Source: a virus | Strand: one strand, 5' to 3' | IMG/VR virus record: IMGVR_UViG_3300006789_000241 | Location: 1-20,530 of that record | DNA length: 20,530 nucleotides | In this document: piece after piece, positions 4,241 to 10,859 of the stretch | Layout: each line of letters starts with the position of its first letter | Numbering within the stretch: the stretch's first letter is position 1 | Notes under the pieces: model-generated | Seen by the model: only the letters and a program-made list of their open reading frames with translations | The model's database searches: none | Told to the model about the DNA's origin: nothing | Program-made: the position numbers and the translations under genes

Positions 4241-6709
4241 ATGAATCAGCAAGACCTCTACCTGAAGCAGATCGAACTGGAAGAACACATGAGCAATGCA
4301 GGCTTGGAGCGATACCAACGCCAGGCCCAGCGTGAGCGTGAACACCAGCGAGGTTACAACACCAAGTCAGGGAAGATGCTCCTCCACGCAGTCTTGGAAC
4401 CTGCCACCCAGTACCTGACCGAGTGGCTGGAGACCCCGGTGAGAGGGAGGCCCCATGTGTCTATCACTTTCCTCAAGCAGATCAAGCCTGAGCTGGCAGT
4501 GTTCATTGCCTCTCGTCTGCTTATCGACGCAGTCATGACGCAGGACCGTCTCATCTCTGTCTGTGAGAGGATCGGTAGCCAGGTTGAGGACGAGATCAAG
4601 TACGCCCACTTCCTCGCTAATGGGAAGCTCCGAGACGGGTCGGACGTTGGCCCCTACTGGAAGAGAGTACACGAGGACATCAAGTCCAAGCGACTCCAGG
4701 ACTACGATCTCATCAAGCGTCAGCTCGACGTTGCCTTGGACCTCCACGACATCACCTGGTCAGCCTGGTCTGAGCGTGAGCGTCTGCGAGTGGGGGAGAA
4801 GCTCGTGGATGTCATCTCCAACAGCACGGACCTCGTCCAAGTGCTGAACCTCCGCAACGGTAGAAAGTCCTCCCTCGTCGTCCACCCAGGGCCAGGGATC
4901 ACGGAGATGATCGGTGAGTATGACCTGCGTATGGGCCTCCTGGCTCCTGTCCACCTCCCGTGTCTCATCCCTCCGAAGCCTTGGACCAAGCCCTTCGGTG
5001 GGGGCTACCACGGCCAACGGATCCGTAGGCTCACCTTGGTCAAGACCCGCAGTCGGTCCTACCTCGATGACCTCGGGGGCGTTGAGATGCCTGCGGTCTA
5101 CAAGTCAATCAATGCTCTCCAAGACACAGCGTGGTCGGTCAACCCCTCAGTCCTTGAGGTCGTACAGGATCTCAAGGAGCACGGGTTCGGCTGTGCTGGT
5201 CTCCCAGATCGGGAGGACCTCGAGATCCCTCCGTACCCTGACAAGTCTCACCCGGACTTCGAGAGGGTCGAGAAGGAGTGGCGACGAGACGCCCGGCAGA
5301 TCCATGAGTTCAATGCGGTGAACCTCAGCAAGCGACTGGGGACCGAACGCATCGTCAACGTGGCCGAGGACTTCATGGAGTACGAGGAGTTCTACTTCCC
5401 ATACCAGCTCGACTTCCGAGGTAGGGTCTACCCGGTAGCCTCGGACCTCCAACCTCAGGGTTGCGATCTGTCCCGTGGTCTCCTCCAGTTCTCCGAAGCC
5501 AAGGCCATCGAACACCCGGAGCAGGCCCGCTGGCTTGCCATCCATGGAGCCAACTGCTTCGGGGTTGACAAGGTCAGCATGGAAGAGCGAGTGGACTGGG
5601 TAGAGGAGCACGAGGAACTGATCCTCGGGGTCGCTACGGATCCTCTCGATACCCGTTGGTGGCAGGAGGCTGACAAGCCCTTCCAGTTCCTGGCCTGGTG
5701 CTTCGACTGGGCTGGGCTCCTGTCGGATGGGTACGGCTACGAGTCGAAGCTCCCCATCCAGATGGACGGGACCTGCAACGGCCTCCAGATCTTCTCCCTG
5801 CTCCTGCGAGATGCAGTGGGTGGGCAAGGGGTCAACCTCGTGCCCTGCGAGGATCCTCAGGACATCTACCAGCAAGTGGCAGATGAGACCACAGAGATCC
5901 TGCGTAAGGTCCTGAGGGAGTCCCCGGCCTCTGACGAGGGAGTGTGGGCGGAGAGGTGGTTACAGCTAGGCGTGGACCGCAAGCTCTGCAAGCGACCAGT
6001 CATGACCCTGCCCTACGGGGTCACTCGGTTCTCCATCCGGTCCTTCGTCTTCGACGTGGTCAAAGAGAGGTCCGAGGGATCCAAGGAGACCATCTTCGGG
6101 ACCCACCCGGAGACCCGAGAGGCCTGCAACTGGATGGGAGATCAGATCTGGGAGGCCATTGGCCGGGTCGTCATCGCAGCTCGTGAGGCTATGGACTGGC
6201 TCCAAAGCCTCGCCCGCCTCGCCAACGATCACACCAAGCCGGTGAGCTGGATGACCCCCTCAGGTCTGCCCATCATCCAGAGCTACCGTAAGCATCGGAG
6301 CAAGCGGCTGGACCTCCACATCGGGGAGTCCATGCACCGGGCTCGGATCTCTGAGGTCACCTCGACCTTGGACAAGAAGCGACAAGCCAATGGCATCGCC
6401 CCTAACTACGTCCACTCCTTGGACGGTGCTGCCCTGGCTCTGACTATCTGTCACGCCCTCGACTACGGGGTCACCTCGTTCTCGATGGTCCACGACTCCT
6501 ACGGGACGCACGCAGCGGACTCTCCGGTCCTGGCTGACTCCCTGCGAGAAGTCTTCGTTGAGATGTTCGACGGCAAGGATCTCCTCGGGGATCTTCAGCA
6601 GAGCATCCAAGACTCAGTACCCGGCGTGGACCTGGACCTCCCTCCTCGGCCCGCCTTCGGAGACCTCGTGGTCAGCGAAGTCTTGGAGTCTGAGTACTTC
6701 TTTGCCTGA
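4241..6709 (+). CDS. T7-like single-subunit DNA-directed RNA polymerase, 822 aa
   Basis: This is the phage-specific transcriptase that reads middle and late genes (T7 gene 1 equivalent; T7's is 883 aa). The conserved motifs are all present: the DFRGRVYP block (D391, R393-R395), motif A QMDGTCNGLQ with catalytic D509, motif B RKLCKRPVMTLPYG with K584 and Y592 spaced as in T7 (K631, Y639), and motif C MVHDSYG with catalytic D752. The chain ends EYFFA, like the aromatic C-terminal foot of T7 RNAP that enters the active site. The ATG at 4241 follows CAGGAG at 4226-4231. Unusually, a copy of the presumed phage promoter lies upstream, so it may activate its own gene. Gene-specific promoter choice cannot be read from the sequence. 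Confidence 0.97.
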   Translation: MNQQDLYLKQIELEEHMSNAGLERYQRQAQREREHQRGYNTKSGKMLLHAVLEPATQYLTEWLETPVRGRPHVSITFLKQIKPELAVFIASRLLIDAVMTQDRLISVCERIGSQVEDEIKYAHFLANGKLRDGSDVGPYWKRVHEDIKSKRLQDYDLIKRQLDVALDLHDITWSAWSERERLRVGEKLVDVISNSTDLVQVLNLRNGRKSSLVVHPGPGITEMIGEYDLRMGLLAPVHLPCLIPPKPWTKPFGGGYHGQRIRRLTLVKTRSRSYLDDLGGVEMPAVYKSINALQDTAWSVNPSVLEVVQDLKEHGFGCAGLPDREDLEIPPYPDKSHPDFERVEKEWRRDARQIHEFNAVNLSKRLGTERIVNVAEDFMEYEEFYFPYQLDFRGRVYPVASDLQPQGCDLSRGLLQFSEAKAIEHPEQARWLAIHGANCFGVDKVSMEERVDWVEEHEELILGVATDPLDTRWWQEADKPFQFLAWCFDWAGLLSDGYGYESKLPIQMDGTCNGLQIFSLLLRDAVGGQGVNLVPCEDPQDIYQQVADETTEILRKVLRESPASDEGVWAERWLQLGVDRKLCKRPVMTLPYGVTRFSIRSFVFDVVKERSEGSKETIFGTHPETREACNWMGDQIWEAIGRVVIAAREAMDWLQSLARLANDHTKPVSWMTPSGLPIIQSYRKHRSKRLDLHIGESMHRARISEVTSTLDKKRQANGIAPNYVHSLDGAALALTICHALDYGVTSFSMVHDSYGTHAADSPVLADSLREVFVEMFDGKDLLGDLQQSIQDSVPGVDLDLPPRPAFGDLVVSEVLESEYFFA

Positions 6710-6728
6710 CAACACTCAACGCTGGTTG

Positions 6729-6748
6729 ATTAAACCCACCCCTTAGAA
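6729..6748 (+). promoter_or_regulatory. Candidate phage RNAP promoter, copy 2 (after RNAP gene)
   Basis: ATTAAACCCACCCCTTAGAA shares 16 exact bases (AACCCACCCCTTAGAA) with copies 1 and 3, with one extra A upstream. It lies in the 76-base gap after the RNAP gene, the place where T7 has phi1.1A/B and its primary origin. It would drive the small genes through endonuclease I to the terminator at 9007. Confidence 0.6.
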
Positions 6749-6785
6749 ATAAGAAACCTTCATTCCTCCACAGGAGCCACACACC

Positions 6786-6998
6786 ATGTCGGAACTGGAC
6801 AACATCGAAGAACGCATTGAGCATTGGATCGGAGAGAAAGAGGCGGTGCAACGAAGCATCGACTCCCTCGAGGCCCGGCTGCAAGAGGTTGAAGAATCTC
6901 TCGATGAGCTGGCTGACCTCGCTGACCTCACTGAGTCTGTTGAGGACTCCGAGGAACAGGCCTGGTTGTTCGCACAAGATCTGGAGGAAGAAGATTGA
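6786..6998 (+). CDS. Small acidic coiled-coil protein, 70 aa
   Basis: The protein is nearly all predicted helix with heptad character (IEERIEHWIGEKEAVQRS, then LEARLQEVEESLDELADL) and a strongly acidic C-terminal half ending LEEED. CAGGAG lies 12 bases before the ATG at 6786. It is the first gene after the RNAP and behind a candidate phage promoter. By position it falls among the T7 gene 1.1-2 set, but no similarity to T7 gp2 or other known members is apparent. Acidic small proteins here often bind host enzymes; that is only an analogy. Confidence 0.7.
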   Translation: MSELDNIEERIEHWIGEKEAVQRSIDSLEARLQEVEESLDELADLADLTESVEDSEEQAWLFAQDLEEED

Positions 6999-7276
6999 GT
7001 AAGACTTACACCGTCATCGCAGAGGGGGAGAAGGCGTGCAGCCTCCATCCTCCGATCTCTGAGGGAGAGGTGACCATCCTCACCCAGGACATCGAGTTCC
7101 GGGGGCAGGTGACCAACACCTCGGAGACCTCCGTGTCTGTGCGAGGCTTCCGCAACGTGGTAAAGAAGTCCCGAGGCAAGTACATCGACGTTCGTACCCC
7201 GTTCGTCCTGCACTTCAGCCGGGGTGACATCATCGACCCTCGCAAGGGATCGTTCAGTGGGGGTCGGATCGGTTGA
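6995..7276 (+). CDS. Hypothetical protein, 93 aa, TTG start
   Basis: The frame contains no ATG, so the TTG at 6995, which overlaps the preceding stop (TTGA) and follows GGAGGAAG, is the only sensible start. The protein appears to be beta-rich: KTYTVIAEGEK, GEVTILTQDIEFRGQV, ETSVSVRGFRNVV, with a basic middle (KKSRGKY). There are no membrane segments. The function is unknown. The next gene also begins with TTG overlapping this stop. Confidence 0.65.
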   Translation: MSKTYTVIAEGEKACSLHPPISEGEVTILTQDIEFRGQVTNTSETSVSVRGFRNVVKKSRGKYIDVRTPFVLHFSRGDIIDPRKGSFSGGRIG

Positions 7277-7539
7277 AGACTGACTTCAACCTGGACCAAG
7301 TGGTCAACGCTGTGCCTGACCACGTTGGACGACGAGCCTTCCGATTCATCAATCAGTTTGACCCCGACCTGCCCGAGGCGTGTGCCCTCGGTCTGAGCCT
7401 GGCCCTGCTCCGAGTGTGTGAGCACTGGGACACGGACCCCAAGCGATTCATGCAGGTCGCTGAGAAGATCTACCGCAAGACCGAGGCAGAGGAGCCTTAC
7501 ATGCGAGCAGTGGATCAGTTCATCCGAGAAGAAATATGA
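7273..7539 (+). CDS. Hypothetical helical protein, 88 aa, TTG start
   Basis: This starts at TTG 7273 overlapping the previous stop (TTGA); the internal Met codons are far too late. Beginning MKTDFNLDQVVNAVPDHVG, it is helical and acidic, with a central hydrophobic segment (ACALGLSLALLRVCEHW) too short and mixed to be a confident membrane span. Its stop overlaps the ATG of the next gene. The family is not recognised. Confidence 0.65.
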   Translation: MKTDFNLDQVVNAVPDHVGRRAFRFINQFDPDLPEACALGLSLALLRVCEHWDTDPKRFMQVAEKIYRKTEAEEPYMRAVDQFIREEI

Positions 7540-7670
7540 CCCTCTCCGACAAGATCAAGTTCAGCCTAATAGCAGGAGTAGCTACATGCTACGTCCTCGT
7601 CGCTGTTGCAGCAGGACTCGCTGTCCCTGCGGCTGCTATCTACGCCATCTACTACTTCGCAACCCACTAA
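7536..7670 (+). CDS. Small membrane protein, 44 aa
   Basis: The ATG at 7536 overlaps the preceding stop (ATGA). After a short polar start (MTLSDKIKF) the rest is a nearly continuous hydrophobic stretch: SLIAGVATCYVLVAVAAGLA, then VPAAAIYAIYYFATH. This gives one long or two short membrane helices with a Pro hinge. It could be an inner-membrane effector against the host or a holin-like peptide. Position between early genes and SSB favours host interference over lysis, but neither is shown. Confidence 0.6.
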   Translation: MTLSDKIKFSLIAGVATCYVLVAVAAGLAVPAAAIYAIYYFATH

Positions 7671-7688
7671 GCACAGGAAACAAACAAC

Positions 7689-8309
7689 ATGGCAAAATCA
7701 AAAGTTACCCCAGCAGGCACAGCCCAGTGGCCTCGTCTCAATTCCCCTGACACCAAGTTCGATGAGGACGGTGTCTACAAGACCGACCTGGTCCTCGGGG
7801 CTGAGGAGTCCGAAGACCTCCGCGAGGCCATCGACCAGATCGCTGAGGAGGGCTGGCAGAATGCTATCGACAAGGAGTCGAAGCCTGCCAAGAAGAACGC
7901 CCTGAAGAAGTTCAACTACCACGCTCCCTACTTCCCCGAGGAAGACGATCAGACTGGCGAGGAGACTGGCAACTTCGTGTTCCGGTTCAAGACCAAGGCG
8001 AAGAACAAGGACGGCAGCACCAAGAAGCTCCCCCTTGTCGATGCCAAGAAGAAGCCTGTCGGTGAGATCGTAGGTAACGGCTCGACCATCAAGGTCGCCT
8101 TCAGCCCTAACGACTACCAGATGCCTACCTCCAAGCAGTACGGCTGCACCCTGTACCTCAACGCTGTCCAGGTTCTCGACCTCGTGGCAGCAGGAGGCGG
8201 CGGTGCCAGTGCCTTCGATGAGGAGGACGGCTTCGAGTCTGAGGAGGCCCCTGAAGAGGTCTTCGCTGGTGCGAGTGACTCCGAAGATGAGACGGATGGC
8301 GACTTCTAA
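7689..8309 (+). CDS. Single-stranded DNA-binding protein, T7 gp2.5-like
   Basis: At 206 aa (T7 gp2.5 is 232), it begins MAKSKVTPAGTAQWPRLN. It has an OB-fold-like core with basic and aromatic segments (FVFRFKTKAKNKDGS, KVAFSPNDYQMPTSKQYG), then a Gly-rich linker and a very acidic tail ending in DGDF. The acidic tail with a terminal Phe is the feature by which T7 gp2.5 contacts polymerase and helicase. Position directly before endonuclease I matches T7. It would coat and anneal ssDNA during replication and recombination. AGGAAA precedes the ATG at 7689. The end overlaps the next gene by 14 bases. Confidence 0.88.
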   Translation: MAKSKVTPAGTAQWPRLNSPDTKFDEDGVYKTDLVLGAEESEDLREAIDQIAEEGWQNAIDKESKPAKKNALKKFNYHAPYFPEEDDQTGEETGNFVFRFKTKAKNKDGSTKKLPLVDAKKKPVGEIVGNGSTIKVAFSPNDYQMPTSKQYGCTLYLNAVQVLDLVAAGGGGASAFDEEDGFESEEAPEEVFAGASDSEDETDGDF

Positions 8310-8667
8310 ATATCGCTCAGGTCTCGAAGAGCGAAACGCCAAGCATCTAGAGTCCCTCGGGATCCCCTATGAGTACGAGAAGTTCAAGGTGAAGTTCGAG
8401 GTCAACAAGACCTCTACCTACACGCCTGACTTCGTCCTACCTAACGGGGTCATCATCGAGACCAAGGGTCGCTTCACCTCCGCAGACCGCGTCAAGCATC
8501 TGCGTGTCAAGGAGCAGCACCCTGACCTAGACATCCGCTTCGTCTTCAGTCGGTCAGGTTCACGCCTCTACAAGGGAGCCAAGTCCACCTACGCAAGCTG
8601 GTGTGAGAAGCACGGCTTCCTCTACGCCGACTGTCTGATCCCCAAAGACTGGTTGGCAGATGTTTAA
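8296..8667 (+). CDS. Endonuclease I (Holliday-junction resolvase), T7 gp3-like
   Basis: The 123-aa protein aligns along its length with T7 endonuclease I (149 aa): KYRSGLEERNAKHLES, then TYTPDFVLPNGVIIETKG, KEQHPDLDIRFVFS, LYKGAKSTYASWCEKHG and LIPKDWL. Catalytic residues are conserved at E11, D45, E55 and K57 (PD...ExK nuclease fold). I choose ATG 8296, which leaves the RSGLE motif near the N-terminus; it lies within the last codons of the SSB gene. The basic C-terminal tail of the T7 protein is missing. It resolves branched DNA and helps degrade host DNA. Confidence 0.95.
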   Translation: MATSKYRSGLEERNAKHLESLGIPYEYEKFKVKFEVNKTSTYTPDFVLPNGVIIETKGRFTSADRVKHLRVKEQHPDLDIRFVFSRSGSRLYKGAKSTYASWCEKHGFLYADCLIPKDWLADV

Positions 8668-8998
8668 GAAACGGAAGCAAACATCGAACATCTTCGTGTT
8701 CTACGAGGAGTTCGAGCACGACGCCAACGCTGATGACATTGATGCCCTGCATCGGTCTCGCGGTGGTCTGTGTAATGGGTTCCACTACGTCATCCGGAAG
8801 GACGGCAAGGTTGAGCAAGGACGCGATGAGCTGGAGCACGGGTGGCATACCCCAGGACGCAACGCTGACACCCTCGCGGTGTGTTACATCGTTGACCCTG
8901 GCGGGGAGCCGAACGACCAGCAGGTTGGGAGTGAGGTACTGAGAACTCTCTCGGTTAAGTACCCTCACGCCGAGGTGATCTACCCTCACCAACGATGA
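8660..8998 (+). CDS. Shortened lysozyme-like (T7 gp3.5) protein, predicted without amidase activity
   Basis: The 112-aa protein aligns with T7 lysozyme (N-acetylmuramoyl-L-alanine amidase and RNAP inhibitor, 151 aa), most clearly at GFHYVIRKDGKVEQGRDE (residues 40-57) and GWHTPGRNADTLAVC. From memory of T7 numbering, zinc ligand H17 is replaced by F14 (FVHC becomes FVFY), catalytic Y46 by F41, and the chain stops at YPHQR, before the T7 segment with H122, K128 and C130. So amidase function should be lost while the RNAP-binding fold may remain. It overlaps the endonuclease gene by 8 bases; a strong terminator follows at once. A sequencing frameshift near the end cannot repair the N-terminal changes. 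Confidence 0.85.
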   Translation: MFKKRKQTSNIFVFYEEFEHDANADDIDALHRSRGGLCNGFHYVIRKDGKVEQGRDELEHGWHTPGRNADTLAVCYIVDPGGEPNDQQVGSEVLRTLSVKYPHAEVIYPHQR

Positions 8999-9006
8999 AC
9001 CCAAAG

Positions 9007-9034
9007 AAGCCCCTGGCGAAAGCTGGGGGCTTTT
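9007..9034 (+). terminator. Intrinsic terminator after the lysozyme-like gene
   Basis: AAGCCCCTGGC (9007-9017) pairs with GCTGGGGGCTT (9022-9032) with two wobbles, capped by a GAAA tetraloop and followed by a T-rich run (TTTTATT). It is 8 bases after the stop of the lysozyme-like gene and separates the middle genes from the replication genes. Confidence 0.85.
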
Positions 9035-9063
9035 ATTCGTAACACACACACAGGAGCAACAAC

Positions 9064-9240
9064 ATGAGACGCAAGATGTACCCCCGGAGGTTTCGGGAGA
9101 AGTCCGTCTTCTCCATCCCAGATGCTTTACTGAACAGCACATGGGGATGGGCAGATATGGGGAGAGAGATGGAGAGACGCAAGGGAACCCTTGAGCAAGA
9201 GAAGGAACGGAAGGCCAGTGAAGAGCGGAGGAGTCGATGA
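9064..9240 (+). CDS. Small basic/charged protein, 58 aa
   Basis: The gene starts MRRKMYPRRFREK and has a strong AGGAG site (9051-9055) before the ATG at 9064. The first 15 residues are very basic. A short segment VFSIPDALLNSTWGWADMG follows, and the remainder is a charged helix rich in Glu, Arg and Lys. Its stop overlaps the start of the primase-helicase (ATGA), so the two are probably translated together. It may bind nucleic acid; no family is recognised. Confidence 0.6.
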   Translation: MRRKMYPRRFREKSVFSIPDALLNSTWGWADMGREMERRKGTLEQEKERKASEERRSR

Positions 9241-10859
9241 GTGAAAGCGAAGCAATCCAAACCCAACTCCCCTGCGAAGACTGCGGGAGCTCAGACGCCA
9301 AGGCCCTATACGATGATGGGCATACCTTCTGTTTTTCTTGTGAGAGCCACCGACAGGGCGAGGTATCGGAAGATGCCCCGAGACCTGAGGATACTCCTCG
9401 AGGACCACTCCTACCTACGGGAGAATACTCACCTCTACCGAGTCGAAAGCTAAAGGCAGAGACCTGTAAGAAGTACCGCTACTCCCTCGGTAAGTTCAAG
9501 GGCAAGACGGTACACATCGCCACGTTCTGCAACGACGCCGGTAAACCTGTGATGCAGAAGATCCGCACAGCGGACAAGGACTTCATCCAACTCGGAGACA
9601 AGAAGAACCCTCCCCTGTTCGGGCAGCACATCTGCCGAGACGCTGGGAAGATGGTCGTGGTCACCGAGGGTGAGCTCGATGCCATGGCAGCAGCACAGGC
9701 AATGAGCCCTAAGCTCACCTGGCCTGCCGTGTCTGTTCCTAACGGAGCACAGTCAGCTAAGAAGCACCTGGCGAATCACCTCGAGTGGCTCTGCCGATTC
9801 GAGAAGGTGATCCTGGCGTTCGACATGGACGAGCCAGGACGCAAGGCAGCAGAAGAGTGTGCTGCTTTGTTCCCTCCCGGGAAGGCCTTCATCGCACAGC
9901 TCCCCGCTAAGGATGCGTGCGAGGCCCTGCAAGAGGGGAAGTACAAGGAGCTGGTAGACAGCTTCTGGGGAGCCAAGGCCTGGAGACCTGACGGCATCGT
10001 CTCAGTCAATGAGATTGTTGACGATGTCCTCACGGATCCTCAGCACGGTGCTCCGTTCCCTTGGGCCTCATTAACAGACGCCACGTATGGCCGACATCCC
10101 GGGGAACTACTCACCATCGGAGCTGGCACCGGAGTCGGTAAGACTGACGTGCTCACCCAGATGGTGGCTTATGACCTCAACGAGCTGCACCTCAAGTGTG
10201 GCGTCATCTTCCTCGAGCAGAGCCCACGACAAACTGTCAGGCGGCTGGCAGGAAAGATCGACGGCAAGCGATACCACCTCCCTCAGGACGAGGAGGGCTG
10301 GGACTCTGAGCAACTGGAGAAGACGGTGAGGTCCATTGGGGACCGGGGGACTCTGTTCCTCTACAACCACTTCGGATCCATGGACTGGGAGAACATCAAG
10401 GCCAAGATCCGCTACATGGTTCTGAGCCTCGGTGCCCAGCACATCTACCTCGACCACCTCACGGCGATGGCGGCGGCAGAAGAGAACGAGAAGGAAGCCC
10501 TCGAGCACATCATGGCCGAGGTTGCGGGCCTGTCACAGGAACTCCAGGTGGTCTTCCACCTCGTGAGTCACCTGACCACTCCTGAGGGAACACCTCACGA
10601 GGAGGGCGGTCGAGTGAAGATCCGACACTTCAAGGGGTCCCGGTCCATTGGGTTCTGGAGTCACAACATGATTGGACTCGAGCGGAACCAACAGGCTGAG
10701 GACGAGGACGAGCGGTTCACTACCACCGTCCGCATCCTGAAGTGGCGAGAGAACGGGGAGGTGGTCGGACAGACCATCCCCATCAAGTACCAACCAAGCA
10801 CAGGACTTCTATTGGAGTCCGATGGCATAGGAGCATTCGATGACGAGACTGGCTTTTGA
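9237..10859 (+). CDS. Bifunctional DNA primase-helicase, T7 gp4-like, 540 aa
   Basis: This is the replication primase and 5'-3' hexameric helicase. An N-terminal zinc motif has C13, C16, C32 and C35 (CEDC...CFSC). The TOPRIM primase core shows VTEGELDAMAAAQ and LAFDMDEPGRKAAEE. The RecA-like helicase domain has a Walker A loop GAGTGVGKTD, a HIYLDHLTAM motif B region and a KGSRSIGFWSHNMIGLERN segment matching helicase motif H4. The chain ends FDDETGF, an acidic tail with terminal Phe as used by T7 gp4 to hold its polymerase. T7 gp4A is 566 aa. It overlaps the polymerase gene by 20 bases. Confidence 0.96.
   Translation: MSESEAIQTQLPCEDCGSSDAKALYDDGHTFCFSCESHRQGEVSEDAPRPEDTPRGPLLPTGEYSPLPSRKLKAETCKKYRYSLGKFKGKTVHIATFCNDAGKPVMQKIRTADKDFIQLGDKKNPPLFGQHICRDAGKMVVVTEGELDAMAAAQAMSPKLTWPAVSVPNGAQSAKKHLANHLEWLCRFEKVILAFDMDEPGRKAAEECAALFPPGKAFIAQLPAKDACEALQEGKYKELVDSFWGAKAWRPDGIVSVNEIVDDVLTDPQHGAPFPWASLTDATYGRHPGELLTIGAGTGVGKTDVLTQMVAYDLNELHLKCGVIFLEQSPRQTVRRLAGKIDGKRYHLPQDEEGWDSEQLEKTVRSIGDRGTLFLYNHFGSMDWENIKAKIRYMVLSLGAQHIYLDHLTAMAAAEENEKEALEHIMAEVAGLSQELQVVFHLVSHLTTPEGTPHEEGGRVKIRHFKGSRSIGFWSHNMIGLERNQQAEDEDERFTTTVRILKWRENGEVVGQTIPIKYQPSTGLLLESDGIGAFDDETGF

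Noticed and set aside
5147-5875. 242-codon minus-strand frame inside the RNAP gene
   Set aside because: It is antisense to a well-conserved gene, with composition typical of a reversed G+C-rich coding strand and no recognisable domain.
8998-9060. Continuation of the lysozyme-like protein in another frame, which would read NDEPKEAPGESWG
   Set aside because: It vaguely resembles the missing T7 C-terminus but lacks the Cys and His ligands, and the bases form a clear terminator; the N-terminal active-site changes would remain anyway.
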